Source: Parasitella parasitica (lineage: Eukaryota > Mucoromycota > Mucoromycetes > Mucorales > Mucoraceae). Taken from it: a stretch of 36,459 nucleotides of DNA. Positions 23,718-34,503 of this stretch are shown here, piece by piece (within the stretch, counting starts at the first letter, position 1; each line of letters begins with the position of its first letter). The stretch is taken from contig MU619290.1 in NCBI GenBank assembly GCA_025201805.1, positions 154,635 through 191,093 on the forward strand. The letters run 5' to 3'. Position numbers and translations under genes: made by a program. The notes beneath the pieces were generated by a model that was not told where the DNA came from, ran no database searches, and saw only the letters and a program-made list of their open reading frames with translations.

Positions 23718-25168
23718 TCAAATGGTATCTTCGTTATAATGGCGAACAAAATTCAAAAAGTATCTTGATAACTCTTTGTCAGTCTCGTTGCCCTTGACTA
23801 AATTCATACAATGCGCCATTGGCACCAAATTTTTGATAGACCAGCAATAAGGTTGGTCCATGGACAACGAGATGGGTTTGCTATGGTCAAAAGTTAGGCT
23901 ATTGAATCTACCTGGTGTAAGAGTCAAAGGAGATCCAGTCATGTAACATCGCATGTCTCTTGATTTGACAGAATTAAAGAGTTGCTCTGCAGTTACAAAG
24001 TTGGCGGGGAGGTCCATAAAGTGATGATGGGCTCGTTTTTGCATGGCAATGACTCGTAGTTTGCAAACATGTCTGAGAGCATCATTGGAGGGCTTTGGTG
24101 GTATTCCACAACTAGTCTTTCCTGTCACAAGCCAGTAAATCAAATCCATCTTTTCCGATCTGTCTCTGACACAAGTAAACAAGCGAGAGCATCCTTCGCA
24201 CAGAGGCACACCGGGATTCATAACTTCTGGAGACGGATGAGACTCTGCAGGCCTAGACAATGGGAATAACGTGCGAGTGCCCCATAACATACTTCCGCAT
24301 TCCCTACAGGCTTGGGCATTTGGATGACGCTTTTCAACGAAAACGTAATTAGTATCCAATAGTATTCATTTGGAGCAATTCCTACCATTCTTGTCTTGTC
24401 AGTAAATCGAATATATTCGGTATATTGGTCGTGAGGGCGAATGTTGGGGGGAAAGAGGCTAGAGCGTGGGCCAGCACGACGAGCTTGTTTGCGCTTAACC
24501 CACGCTTGCTGTACATCCGTCAATGGCTTTCCGGTTAGCAACTCGGGATCAAGATCATCCAATTGAATAACATGGCGATCATCTACTCGTTCGATATAGC
24601 CATCTCTTACATCGGCGTCAATCTTTTGGGCCTGCATTTGATGAACATAGAACTGCCGATGTGCACTCTCCCGATCGTTTAGGTTGGGGAAACGAACTCT
24701 AGAAGGCGGTAAGCCTGCGCTGGCTCTTTCTCTTTCTCTGATATGTGCGTCTCTCAGCATTTGAAGGTGTTTAGGGAGCAATCTTGACGAGTATCTAGTG
24801 TTTTGGAATGAGCTGCTGCCAGCATAAGTAATAGGTGTCGGTCGAAAGGGCTTTGATTTCGAGCCTATAGCTCGTTTCTCCTTCTTTTGGATCCTCGAGC
24901 CTCGTGGATTGATATGCAGCATCGTCGTTACATGGTCTCTCATTTTCAGACTCTTTTTAATGATTGGAGTTTTGCCTTGCGTTTTTGCATTCGTAGCAAC
25001 TCTGATATGATTCAAGTTAAACGTAACCTTCTTCTTTTTGGCTTTTGAGCTCAATGGCCGTGATCTTTTGGTGGGTTGTGATTCCGATACACTTGAACTT
25101 TGCATTGGTAGGCTTTGTAATTCTTCATCCGAGTCATCGATGACAATGATATCCTGGGCAGTTGACAT
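23718..25168 (-). CDS. Unrecognised protein with paired Cys motif and HNH-like C-terminus
   Basis: Exons 25168-24386 and 24329-23718 (intron of 56 bp) encode 464 residues. The start gives MSTAQDIIVIDDSDEEL, an acidic segment that resembles a SUMO-interacting motif (IIVIDDSDEE). Residues 40-200 are very basic and look nuclear and disordered. A Cys-x2-Cys / Cys-x2-Cys pair (CREC at 269-272, CEGC at 305-308) suggests zinc binding. Residues about 389-441 read CYMTGSPL, then FDHSKPIS and NLVPMAHCMNLVKGN. This matches the order DH-x-x-P / N-L / N-x-x-K of HNH nucleases, with Asp409-His410, Asn428 and Asn437 in the key places. Activity is inference. I recognise no named family. It may be a nuclear protein of DNA metabolism, or the fold may serve only structure. 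Confidence 0.7.
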
Positions 25169-26187
25169 GTTTGTATTAAAAATACTGAGGGAAAGTGGAA
25201 ACAAAAGCGAAAAAGAAGAGAGAAACACGCCCTCCCGCTATTTATGCGGAGCTGCAGTCCCGTACTGTCAAGTTGATACATTGTTAGCATGTATTGCAGA
25301 CAACACAAAGTTAATAACCTTTTTTCGTGTATTTTGACACATATTTAGACTCATGTTGAATTATTTCACTTGCATACCTGTGTCTAGAGTTGATCTTGCT
25401 AGTGGTATTAAGACAAATATATAAGTGTTCATTCAGACAATTCGGGGTAAGCTGCGTCTTTTCAAAATTTAGTAGCCGTATATGTACCGAAAGCTCTCGC
25501 ATACGATTTCTTAAGCATCAGCCAGATACACACTACCTAATTACAATTGACAACTTCTATAGAAAAGTGTAATAAAAAAATCTAATATGGATGATAATAA
25601 GATGTCCGAAGCAGTGTATATCGTCATATTGTTGCATTAAGTGTAAGATTTAGTCTTTCAGATCCAAATACCTACTCACAAATACAATTCTTGAGAAATA
25701 ATCAGTCGGACAAGGAAATTCCTTATTGCAGCTTAGATATCGAAAAAATTCATATCAAAAGATTAATGATTAGGATATATGTATTTAACGAAATGGGGTC
25801 TTGACAAAAATCAATCAATTCCAGAGTTTTCAAAAGCTCTACCGAGCCATCAGTTCTTAAGCCTTAGGCAGAAAAAGTATGGGTTATCCACTGGATACAA
25901 CACTGATGAGGCTGTACTCTTCCACACAAAATTAAAGTTCAATGGACATTTACTCACAAACTCTATCGCCTTACAACGCCTCGCCTGTTCAAGTTGAAAG
26001 AGCAGACATTAGTCACCCATCGTGCCAGGCGGAATCAAGCTCATAAATGTAAATGCCACTATGACGATGACCAACAGTATAGAATCAAAAGTTTGTTTTT
26101 GATTCTTTTTTTTTTTTTTTTTTTTTTTTTTTNNNNNNNNNNCAGCTTCATCGTTTATTCAGCGTATTAATTTATGTTGAAACTTGA
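25169..26187. other. Intergenic region with uncertain ORF and assembly gap
   Basis: AT-rich sequence. The one frame worth noting is 25779-25997, 72 codons (QSIPEFSKALPSHQFLSLRQ, KYGLSTGYNTDEAVLFHTKL), of unknown family; it may be an upstream exon of the GTPase fragment. A run of 27 T (26106-26132) abuts 10 N (26133-26142), so sequence is missing here and the true distance is unknown. Confidence 0.45.
26133..26142. other. Assembly gap (10 N) next to poly-T
   Basis: Ten N bases follow directly on a 27-nt poly-T. A round-number gap at a homopolymer indicates a scaffold join, so the real length is unknown. The gap is about 45 bp before the GTPase-like open frame and probably removed part of that gene. 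Confidence 0.95.
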
Positions 26188-26397
26188 GAAAAAGTCAACA
26201 GTACCCTCGCAAATGACCTTGTTAAGCCTTGGGAAGTATCTTATTTACTTCAAAAAGCAATTGCAAAAACAGTGCGCTATTGCGATGAATTGAATCTAAT
26301 GGTGGATGGTGTTCATGAAGTTTCCGCAAAGGATGATCAAGGAATTGAAGATATTTTTTCTAGATTTGGCAAGTTCTTTGTCAGAAAAGTTAAATAA
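26188..26397 (+). CDS. C-terminal fragment of a Ras-superfamily small GTPase (partial)
   Basis: The open frame from 26188 to TAA at 26395-26397 reads a helix (LLQKAIAKTVRYCDELNL), then VHEVSAKDDQGIEDIFSRF and KFFVRKVK. EVSAK followed by an amphipathic IEDIF helix is the usual G5 motif plus last helix of Rab/Ras-type GTPases. G1 to G4 are not present on the right side of the gap and I could not find them in the 400 bp to its left. There is no C-terminal Cys for prenylation, which points away from ordinary Rabs and toward a Rab-like protein, or to a damaged copy. The first coding base of this exon is uncertain. Confidence 0.5.
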   Translation, partial: EKVNSTLANDLVKPWEVSYLLQKAIAKTVRYCDELNLMVDGVHEVSAKDDQGIEDIFSRFGKFFVRKVK

Positions 26398-26540
26398 CCA
26401 TCATTTATGCAACCAACATCATCGATTAACATCCTACTGCCACACTTGTTGTTAATGCAAAAAACAAAAGCGCTTGAATCGAAGAATAATTAATTGCTTT
26501 ATTTGGTCATAATTGGAACAATAATAGATTGTATTTACAT

Positions 26541-27759
26541 TTAGTTTTCACGAGAGTGATGATGGCTGTCGTAAGAATGAGGTGATTGTTGCACAGATGA
26601 ACCGGTTGCTTGCGTAGTATTGGCAATAGATTGAAGTGCTAGGCCATCGTCCTCTTCAATATAAGTTTTAGATAATTTTCTCTGTCTCCCAAAAGCACTA
26701 TCTATATCTGGAGTTTGTTGCTGCTGTTGCTGCTGTTGCTGCTGTTGCTGCTGTTGCTGCTGTTGCTGCTGCTGCTGTAGTGGACTCGCAGTATAGTAAT
26801 TTTGGTTTTCTACAGGCATCGAATTCATATAGATATTGCTGCTACTATTATTATAGCTATAATCATGCACTCCTTGAGTAGAATAGTAGTGTGCTTCTTG
26901 GCTTTGATTTGCATAATCGTGATGAGACATGATATAGGGGCTCATCATCGAGCCATGTTTAGGCGGTTCGGGGACACTGCTGGTGCCACCTAAGGCAGTG
27001 GTATATGTTGCTGTCTTAACCATTGGTACATCATCTTTGAAGTCATATGTATCATAATCCTCTGAATAAACATCTGCCGCCTTTAGGATGAATGCGTATA
27101 GAGCTAACAAAAACCAGATAAAACCCACAATAACCATCCCAAGCCACGTACCATTGGTTAACCCTTGATATATACATTATTAAGATTGACTTTGAGCTAA
27201 AACAAAAGCACTTACAACATCTGGTGGACATGAGACTGTCACTGTAATTCGAGCAATAGGTAACATAGCCCTTCCTTGTCGACATGTTCGAGTTGGCAAC
27301 TGAGCCTGTCCATGGGATTGTGCCCGACATGAGGGAATTGTACACAATTATAGCTATAAACAGCAAAACATTGATACAACTAGTAATACGATCACTCCAC
27401 AATGATTTTGAGGACACACAGCCGACTACCAACAAAATAGTCGCAGATAAAATCGACACTATTGGGCCCACATAATACAGGATATACTTGTAAAACAATT
27501 AAGTACATGTATTCAGATCGTATGTGTATATTATATGCTCACGGGAATGAAGTTTGGCCACCATTCGCCAGTTCCTGACACTCGATCTAGTAAAACAAGC
27601 TGAGCTGTATTATTTTAGGAAAAGTTTGCAAGTGAGTAAACATGCCATGTATGAGGAAAGCTTGATTTGTATATTACCAACATGACAACCCAAGGTAATC
27701 AAACTCAACAACAAAATCGTCAATCGCAGTAGATATAGAAATAGTATTTTGACGCCCAT
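26541..27759 (-). CDS. Four-TM MARVEL-like membrane protein with polyglutamine tail
   Basis: Exons 27759-27678, 27604-27543, 27486-27216 and 27163-26541 encode 345 residues; all joins keep phase. Four membrane helices: LFLYLLRLTILLLSLITLG; YILYYVGPIVSILSATILLVV; CINVLLFIAIIVYNSLM; and GMVIVGFIWFLLALYAFIL. A Cys-containing loop (YCSNYSDSLMSTRC) lies between helices 3 and 4. This topology and spacing fit fungal MARVEL-domain proteins, which act in plasma-membrane organisation and vesicle cargo sorting; that role is inferred. The cytosolic tail is acidic, then Tyr/Ser/Asn-rich, and carries 21 Gln in a row. A SUR7- or tetraspanin-type protein is the main alternative. Confidence 0.75.
26715..26777 (-). 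repeat. Trinucleotide repeat coding 21 glutamines
   Basis: A mixed CAG/CAA tract of 21 codons on the minus strand within the MARVEL-like gene, mostly in a CAG-CAG-CAA rhythm with a pure run of four CAG at its N-terminal end. Such tracts vary in length between strains. The CAA interruptions should make it more stable than pure CAG. Confidence 0.95.
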
Positions 27760-27830
27760 TTTCTGAGATCCTAAGGAAAGAAAAAAAAATATAAATAATA
27801 GAAAGTGTGATTTTTATCCAAACGAGCTGG

Positions 27831-27927
27831 TCACCCCGCACACTCTGGTGATTTTTGCACCTTCGCTTCGCTATGGTAAAAATCGATCTTCGTTTACGCA
27901 AGGTCCATCTCGCTCTGCGAGGCTACC
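27831..27927 (+). repeat. Dispersed repeat with hairpin, related to the Helitron flank
   Basis: ACCCC, a GGTGA block and TTCGCTTCGCTATGGTAA (27832-27879) match, in the same order, the reverse complement of 4996-5048. The closest part is 18 of 21 identical (27859-27879 against 5017-4997). It continues into a hairpin, CTCGC-TCT-GCGAG at 27909-27921, inside an outer GGT...ACC pair. It sits about 70-170 bp upstream of the start of the MARVEL-like gene, in its likely promoter. A short non-autonomous element or a Helitron-derived end is the simplest explanation. Confidence 0.5.
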
Positions 27928-27974
27928 AGTTTGCAATATAAATGGAATTATACTGTTTTCAAGTGTATATGTTG

Positions 27975-28174
27975 TATCCATAGGATTTCATAGTTAGCAC
28001 TCAGTTGTCGTGGCAACTGTTCCTGATCGAATTCAATAAATATAACTGGTTATTCCATAAAAAAATAGAAGTAACCATGGAATGTCTTGCATACTAGTGT
28101 TTTATCCATAGAATAGTCATGGTTACCATAATATTTCAATTAATTTGTCATGGCAACCGCTCCTGATGGAATTC
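27975..28174 (+). repeat. Two diverged copies of a ~140-bp segment
   Basis: TATCCATAG at 27975 and 28113, and a longer shared block (TTGTCRTGGCAACYGYTCC then TGATSGAATTC) at 28005-28034 and 28145-28174, keep the same order and about 140 bp spacing. This indicates an old tandem duplication. An inverted pair GTAACCATG (28071) and CATGGTTAC (28128) lies between. Confidence 0.55.
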
Positions 28175-29107
28175 TAGGTTTAACGTCGCAATATATTCTA
28201 TTACATAGCAAACATGTAACTTCGACTACAGAACAATGTATCCATTATATATTTTTTTTTTATATATATACTAAACTTTAAGGTAACGTGAAGCATGATC
28301 ATATTCCTTGAGTTCATAGAGCAATTTTCGTGAGTCTTCCTTCCATAACCATCTCTTCTGTAATATATACATCTAGCAGCTACTTAACCTAAGGGCTGTT
28401 TATTAATATATATTCATTTGATATATTAAAAATTGTAATATCGCACTCTCATCGATTCTATTCAATGAGGAAAGTTCTAATATAAATCTCTTTCAAGATG
28501 ACAGTAATGTAATATACTTCCTACGTCGCCCTAAGCAGTTATTTTTGCTTTTCAAGGCTTGCTAACTCCCTAATCATTTTTTTCAAAAGTTAGATACAGT
28601 AATATCTTGAGGTTTGTGCTAGTTTATTACATTGTGCTTTAGTTTGTTGCTGTCAGCTTTTTGTCAAGACTACATTGGTTTGTTCTTTTTCACCATGACA
28701 ATCTTGTATTATCGGTTTTGTAGGACTACTGTAAGCAGCTTAAACTTTGCCAAAATACGATTTCATAGAGCCACAGGTTCGTATCTATATTCCCCATCCA
28801 CTGCTTTCGAGCGCACTTTAACGTTAATTTGTGAGATGCCGATCATCTGTGCTTTCAGATTAGAGTATTTAATATTCGAAATCTAATCCTTTTGGCATTT
28901 TTGGTTTTTAACATATCAGACTAGATAATAAAATAGCACGTAGTTTTCAAAACAGATGATGTACATCTAACACATTCGGTTAATGTATTTTACAGTTACG
29001 ATGTTTGTGTAATCAGCGACGAGCAGGACGGGTTATGCAGATAGGGAAATCAGATGGAAAGTATTCTATTTCTCTTTCTTTCACAACATACAAAACATAA
29101 CACGACA

Positions 29108-29735
29108 ATGACGATAACTTTTGGATATGAAATTGGTATGTACATACATGACGCATATTAGAGAACAGCAAGTTGATATGCTATGCGTTTTCGTAGATGT
29201 CGACGGCAATGAAGCAAGAGTTGTCTCTCCACCGCTTTTAAACCAGAAGATTACAGTATCAAGCACAGAAAACACCAACCGCTGGGTGTTCTACGGCACA
29301 CGCCCCGAGATACTAGACTGGATCAAAAACCATGGTGATATTCAATTGGAAAATTCTCTCTTTGCAACAGGCCGCCCAGTCTCGTTCAACACACACACAG
29401 AAATAGTCATTGATTTGATGGCTTACAACGACCCGCAGCAATCCATGTTTGACTACTTCAAATCATTTGTGGCTACAGACTTTGAACATGAAATGGTAAA
29501 GGTCGAGATTAGGCCGAGGATAGAGAGTAAGGATCAGATGATTTCGACGTTGAGCCGTGTGATTGTAGCAAGTGGAGTCCATTTAGGCGATGTTTTGGGC
29601 GAATTACATCAAGAATGGCACAAGAGTCGCACCTACGTTCAGCAAGTAACTGACCTTCTGAATGATAATCCGGGGCCAGTACATATATCTAGCACTGATG
29701 CACCGATGAATGTCCAAGTAAATCCACAATACTAG
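29108..29735 (+). CDS. Hypothetical protein, 188 aa
   Basis: Exons 29108-29135 and 29197-29735 (intron of 61 bp, GTATGT...CGTAG) encode 188 residues. The splice joins MTITFGYEI to DVDGNEARVVSPPLL. The sequence looks like a folded soluble domain: WVFYGTRPEILDWIKNHGDI, ATGRPVSFNTHTEIVIDLMAY, FKSFVATDFEHEMVKVEI, then a helical C-terminal part (LGELHQEWHKSRTYVQQVTD) and a polar tail. No membrane span, signal peptide or catalytic motif is visible and I do not recognise the family. Clean splicing and normal composition support a real gene. Its stop is 281 bp before the Gea/GBF1-like gene. Confidence 0.7.
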
Positions 29736-30016
29736 GCATGTTGTAGTGTCCATAATTGGTTGCGTTTATTTTAAAAAAGCGTCAACTGGTATAGCAACGT
29801 ATATAAAATCTGTCTTGTGTAGCTAAAATTCCACTTTCCTCTTGTTCCAGCTCCTTGTTTTTTTTATATATATACATTAATCCAATAGTATAAATAAAAC
29901 CAACGTCAACTACTAGCTTCTACTTGCAATATCGAAAACAAATACAAAACTACACAGAAACAGCATAAGAGTCGTTCGTTTATTTTTTCTTTCTTTTTCT
30001 CCTACGCATATACAAA

Positions 30017-32438
30017 ATGGTTTCAACATATTCGTCGCAACCGTTTTCAATGACTGCAGATATCTCCAGGTCAGCCATCATCGTACCTTCTGATGATCAC
30101 ACTGCAAGCAGAAGAAAAAGCACTGTGAGCAGCAACAACGAACCAAGAATCAAGTCAGAGCTATCTTGGTCTCAACTTGTGAATGCCGAAATAATTGGTA
30201 AAGTCTGGTCCGTCGTAGCTTGGCTTGTGATACCTGCTAACCTCGTTTTAATGATAGCTGTAACGAGTGCTATGCGCAAGAATGCTCGCTGGTCTGGTAT
30301 GGGCGCTAATGGGTTAAGAATGGGCAGTTTGGGTAATAGTATGGGCTTACGCAGCGCACAAATGGAAATGAAAGACCCAAATACAAGAGAGGTAAGTCGG
30401 CTAAAAGACCTATATCGTTGCATCCGCTCATCAACCAAGCAGGAAAACCCTTTGATGCAAGGATTTACAAACTTGAGAACATACATGGAAACTGTAACAG
30501 GTAACAAAATAGATATGCATTTATTTTGGCACACATAAAAAAAAGCTCAACAAAAAAAAAAAAAAAAAAAAATCGATAGACGGTAGAGATATCGATGCAG
30601 TCAATCTGTTGAATCCCTTCTTGGAGGTTATTCGTTCTGGAAATACAACTGGAACCATTGCGGGCACAGCGTTAGGAAGCGTCGAAAAGTTGCTGCATTA
30701 TGGTATTGTCAGTGTGCATAACCCTAGAGTGTCTGCGGCCATGAACGCACTATCATCGGCAGCAACGCACTGCAAATTTGAAGCTTCTGATCCTGCGTCT
30801 GATGAGCTTGTACTGCTTCGCATGTTGCAAGTATTGGAAATGGCCATCACAAGTGAATGTGGACAGGTACTGAGTGACGAGGCTGTTTGCGAAATGATGG
30901 AAACTGGACTTAGCATGTGCTGTCAAATGAGACTGAGCGGTAGGCAGCTTACAAATACATGTATGCCTCCTGACTGATACTTGTTTGTAGAAATGTTGAG
31001 AAGATCTGCTGAACATGTCATGATCAATATGGTTATTGCCATTTTTGAGAGGTATTTGAAGAGGTTGAGACATTTCATAAGAAATACTAACTTGATGTTG
31101 TAGATTGAAGACTTTGGAAGATGAATGGCAATTTGTTGAGCCACCTAATGGTGGAACTGAAGAACCAGCTGATCCTCATATGAGTACACCGAAACCCTCG
31201 CCTTCTCCAATCCCACAATCAACAGCAGACAATGCCACTGATTCTCAGATAGACACCTCAACCAATGTTGAAATAGTAGATGAGAAAGTTGATCATCTAG
31301 AGCGTGGAGAGGAAAAACTCCAAAAAACTGTTGCAGAGAAAGAGGAATTGGTAGATTCACCCAAATCAGAAGAGGCCGCCGAGGCTGCAACTGGTAAATC
31401 ATGCTGTAGAATCAAGTTTCCACTCGCTAATGTGTTTGTTTTTTTTTGAACAAAATAGTCGAACCCACCACATTAAGGGCGTATGGATTACCAGCTATCC
31501 GCGAACTTCTTCGGGTATTGATCTCTCTGTTGAATCCTCACGAACACAAACACACAGATTCCATGCGTCTAATGGCGCTCAGTATACTCAGCGTAGCGTT
31601 CGAAGTAGGAGGCAGAAGTATCGGACGCTTTGAATCACTTCGCTCGTTGGTCACTGATGATTTCTGCAAGTTTGTATTCCAATTAGCCAAGACTGATTCA
31701 ACAGCTCTACTCGCGTATTCTCTTCGTGTTATCACAACAGTCTTTGACACACTGCGACCTTATTTGAAATTGCAGCAGGAGCTTTTCATCTTTTTTTTGA
31801 TTGAACGCTTATCGCCCCCTTCAGGAGCAGGCAGCCGTGGCATGTCGGTCAATGTTGATGCAGAAGGAAACATTAATTTTGTTTCGTCTAGAAACGGAGT
31901 GGATGCAGAGAATAATGCCGAAGCAGATGTCAGAAGCGCTTCTCCCAACATGTTTCTGGGCAAATCCACTGACTATCCAAGAAACAGCAAGGGATATTCT
32001 TCCTCATCAGAAAATTCAGCAATTACTGGTGAGGTGCGTGAGCTTTTAATGGAAAGTTTGGTACAGTTTGGTCGCAACCCTACCTTTATGGTCGATTTGT
32101 GGTACAACTATGATTGCAATTTAACATGTGGCGATTTATTCGAGGAACTTTTACAGTTTTTGAGCAAGGTACTCATGACATCTTGACATTGCTCGACTTG
32201 TGATAACATGATTGTCGAATAGAATTCGTTCCCTGATCATCAGTCGTATTCTCATATGACACATGTGTTGTGCTTGGATACATTGTTGACATTCGTTGCG
32301 CAAATGATGGATCGTGTAGAGATGCAGGTAAAACCACTGAAAAACGACTAAACGATCCTCCTTTACTAATGTATGCTCCAGGATGAACTAGAGGAAGATG
32401 ACTACGTTGTATGTGTAAGATGCACAAATTGGCATTGC

Positions 32439-32513
<75 letters not shown>

Positions 32514-34503
32514 CAACAGAAATTGAAATTCATTATTATTATACCAACTTTCTCTAGGAACTCACCCCTGTACAGGAATTACTTGAACGCAAGGCGAGAA
32601 AGAGAATTATTTTGAAGGGATCGAGACTATTCAATGAATCACCTAAAAAAGGTATCAAATTTTTGGTCGATAACAGTATCATTGACGCCGATGACAACGG
32701 GAGCACCCATACCAGTCTCTCCTATTTCCTGCGAACTACTCAGCAGCTAGACAAGAAAGCACTGGGCGAGTATCTAGGCCGACCTGAAAATGTTGATGTC
32801 TTGAAAACCTACATGGAACAATTCGATTTTAGGGACAAACGCATGGATGAAGCGATGCGTATGATTTTGGAAACATTCCGTTTACCTGGCGAATCACAGC
32901 AAATCATGCGTGTTACTGAAGCATTTGCCGCAGCTTATTTTGCCTGTAAACCCAAAGAGGTCGCCACTATAGACGCCGCTGTAGTTCTGGCTTACTCGGT
33001 TATCATGTTGAATGTTGATCAGCATAGCCCTCAAATTAAGCGCCAATCTCGCATGTCAGTGGAACAATATATTCGCAATGTTAGTGGTGTCAATGACAAC
33101 AAAGATTTCCCCAAAGAATATCTTGTCTCTATTTATGAAGCTATACAAGAAAACGAAATTTTGATGCCTGAAGAACACGAAGGGCTTTTGGGCTTTAACT
33201 ACGGATGGAAGCAGCTTCAACATAGATCGACTTTTTGTGGGAAATTTATTCAATGCGAAACTTCTTGCTACGATAAAGCCGTTTTCGAATTGTCGTGGAA
33301 ACCCATCGTTGCGGCTATTTCCTATGTATTTAGCACAGCGCAAGACGATGACACTTTACAGAAGGCGATCACTGGCTTCCGTCAATGCGCAAGCTTGGCT
33401 GCCCACTTTGAACTGTTCAATGTATTTGACAGCATTGTGGTGAACTTGGCAACCATGTCAGGCTTATTAGAAAGCGCCAATGGCAATACTTCTGTGCCTG
33501 ATCCCATCGTAGACGTCGCGGGTCAAAAATACGTTGTTAGCAAGTTGGCTATTCGTTTTGGACGCAATTATAAGGGACAGCTGGCTGCTGTTGTTTTATT
33601 TGCAATAGTTACCCGACACGGTGATACTCTTCGAAAGGGCTGGCTTAAAGTCTTGCAAATCATCCGTAACTTGTTTCTTAATTCGCTTCTGCCTAGCCCC
33701 ATGCTGCAAGTAGAAGACTTTTTGTCTGGCACCGCAAGCATCCCTCTGAAGCCAAAGAGCCCCAAACCTGTAAAACATACCAACCGTCGTGATGGTTCGC
33801 TATTATCTACACTTTCATCTTATCTTCTATCTCCTTATTCGAGCGATGAAACTTACAGTCGTGATCCAACAGAGGAAGAAGTAGAAAGTACAATGTGTGC
33901 CGTTGACTGCGTGGCAGCTTGTAAATTAGAGGAATTATTCACAGATATCAACACAATGCACACGGACACCCTGAAATGCCTTTTAAAAGCCATTCGTTCT
34001 GTGGGCTACGATACAGAAATCATGAAGAAAGCAACTATCACCATTGCATACGACCCTGCAACTGTTCTCTTTTTGGAATTTATGATCACCATTACCGTGC
34101 GTAATGCAGACAGAATCGAGGAATTATGGCCCCTCGCTACCGATTACATTTTTGGTATTCTAGAATTTGCAGACAAGCAAAGCGTTCTCGTGGTCGAGCG
34201 TACTGTCGTTGGTTTGCTACGACTCTGTATTTGCAGCGCTGCTAGAAATGTCATGTTGGATGAAATAGTAAAGTGTCTGCGTCTCTTGCGTGATTTCCCT
34301 CCGACTGTCACTCAAGCTGTTGCGGAACAAATGATGGCTGGTATCTTCAACTTGTCATCGGCGAATTCAGAAAACAGAAAGTAAGTTTATAAAAAAAATC
34401 AATTGATGCTATATTAACAAGTTACTATGTATGTAAAATTAGTGATACCGAATTCTTGAATACAATTCTAGAAATCAAGCAAAAAGTGGCCAACTCCTTG
34501 TAA
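30017..34503 (+). CDS. gea1: Sec7-domain Arf-GEF of the Gea1/Gea2/GBF1 class
   Basis: Eleven exons: 30017-30197, 30258-30391, 30443-30500, 30580-30939, 30991-31051, 31104-31393, 31459-32168, 32223-32327, 32382-32408, 32558-34380 and 34443-34503, encoding 1269 residues. It exchanges GDP for GTP on Arf at Golgi membranes to start COPI coat assembly. Seen in order: DCB region (VTSAMRKNARW, NPLMQGFTNLR), ERLKTLEDEWQFVEPP, HUS region (YGLPAIRELLRVL, box NYDCN near residue 578), Sec7 from about 650 with the glutamic finger in FRLPGESQQ and LNVDQHSPQIK, HDS1 (GRNYKGQLAAVVLFAIVTRHGD), and HDS2 (AVDCVAACKLEELF). The last intron join gives the ending NDTEFLNTILEIKQKVANSL; without it the stop is at 34384. 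The protein is shorter than yeast Gea2 (1459) and has no clear HDS3. Intron 3 has a 21-A run and intron 9 a 69-T run. Confidence 0.92.
32441..32509 (+). repeat. 69-nt poly-T tract inside a Gea/GBF1 intron
   Basis: Uninterrupted T from 32441 to 32509 within intron 9 (32409-32557), between donor and branch region. At 149 bp this is the longest intron of the gene, and the tract accounts for nearly half of it. The coding phase is intact on both sides. The length may be unreliable because homopolymers of this size assemble poorly. Confidence 0.9.

Larger units (their letters stand above)
27760..29107. other. Intergenic region with dispersed-repeat and duplicated segments
   Basis: The 1.35 kb between divergent genes is AT-rich with no convincing gene. 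It holds a repeat at 27831-27927 (separate entry) and two diverged copies of a roughly 140-bp segment at 27975-28174 (separate entry). The remainder, 28200-29100, shows only short meaningless frames. Confidence 0.45.

Noticed and set aside
26700-26780. CRISPR-like or satellite repeat
   Set aside because: It is an in-frame trinucleotide tract coding glutamine within a spliced gene.
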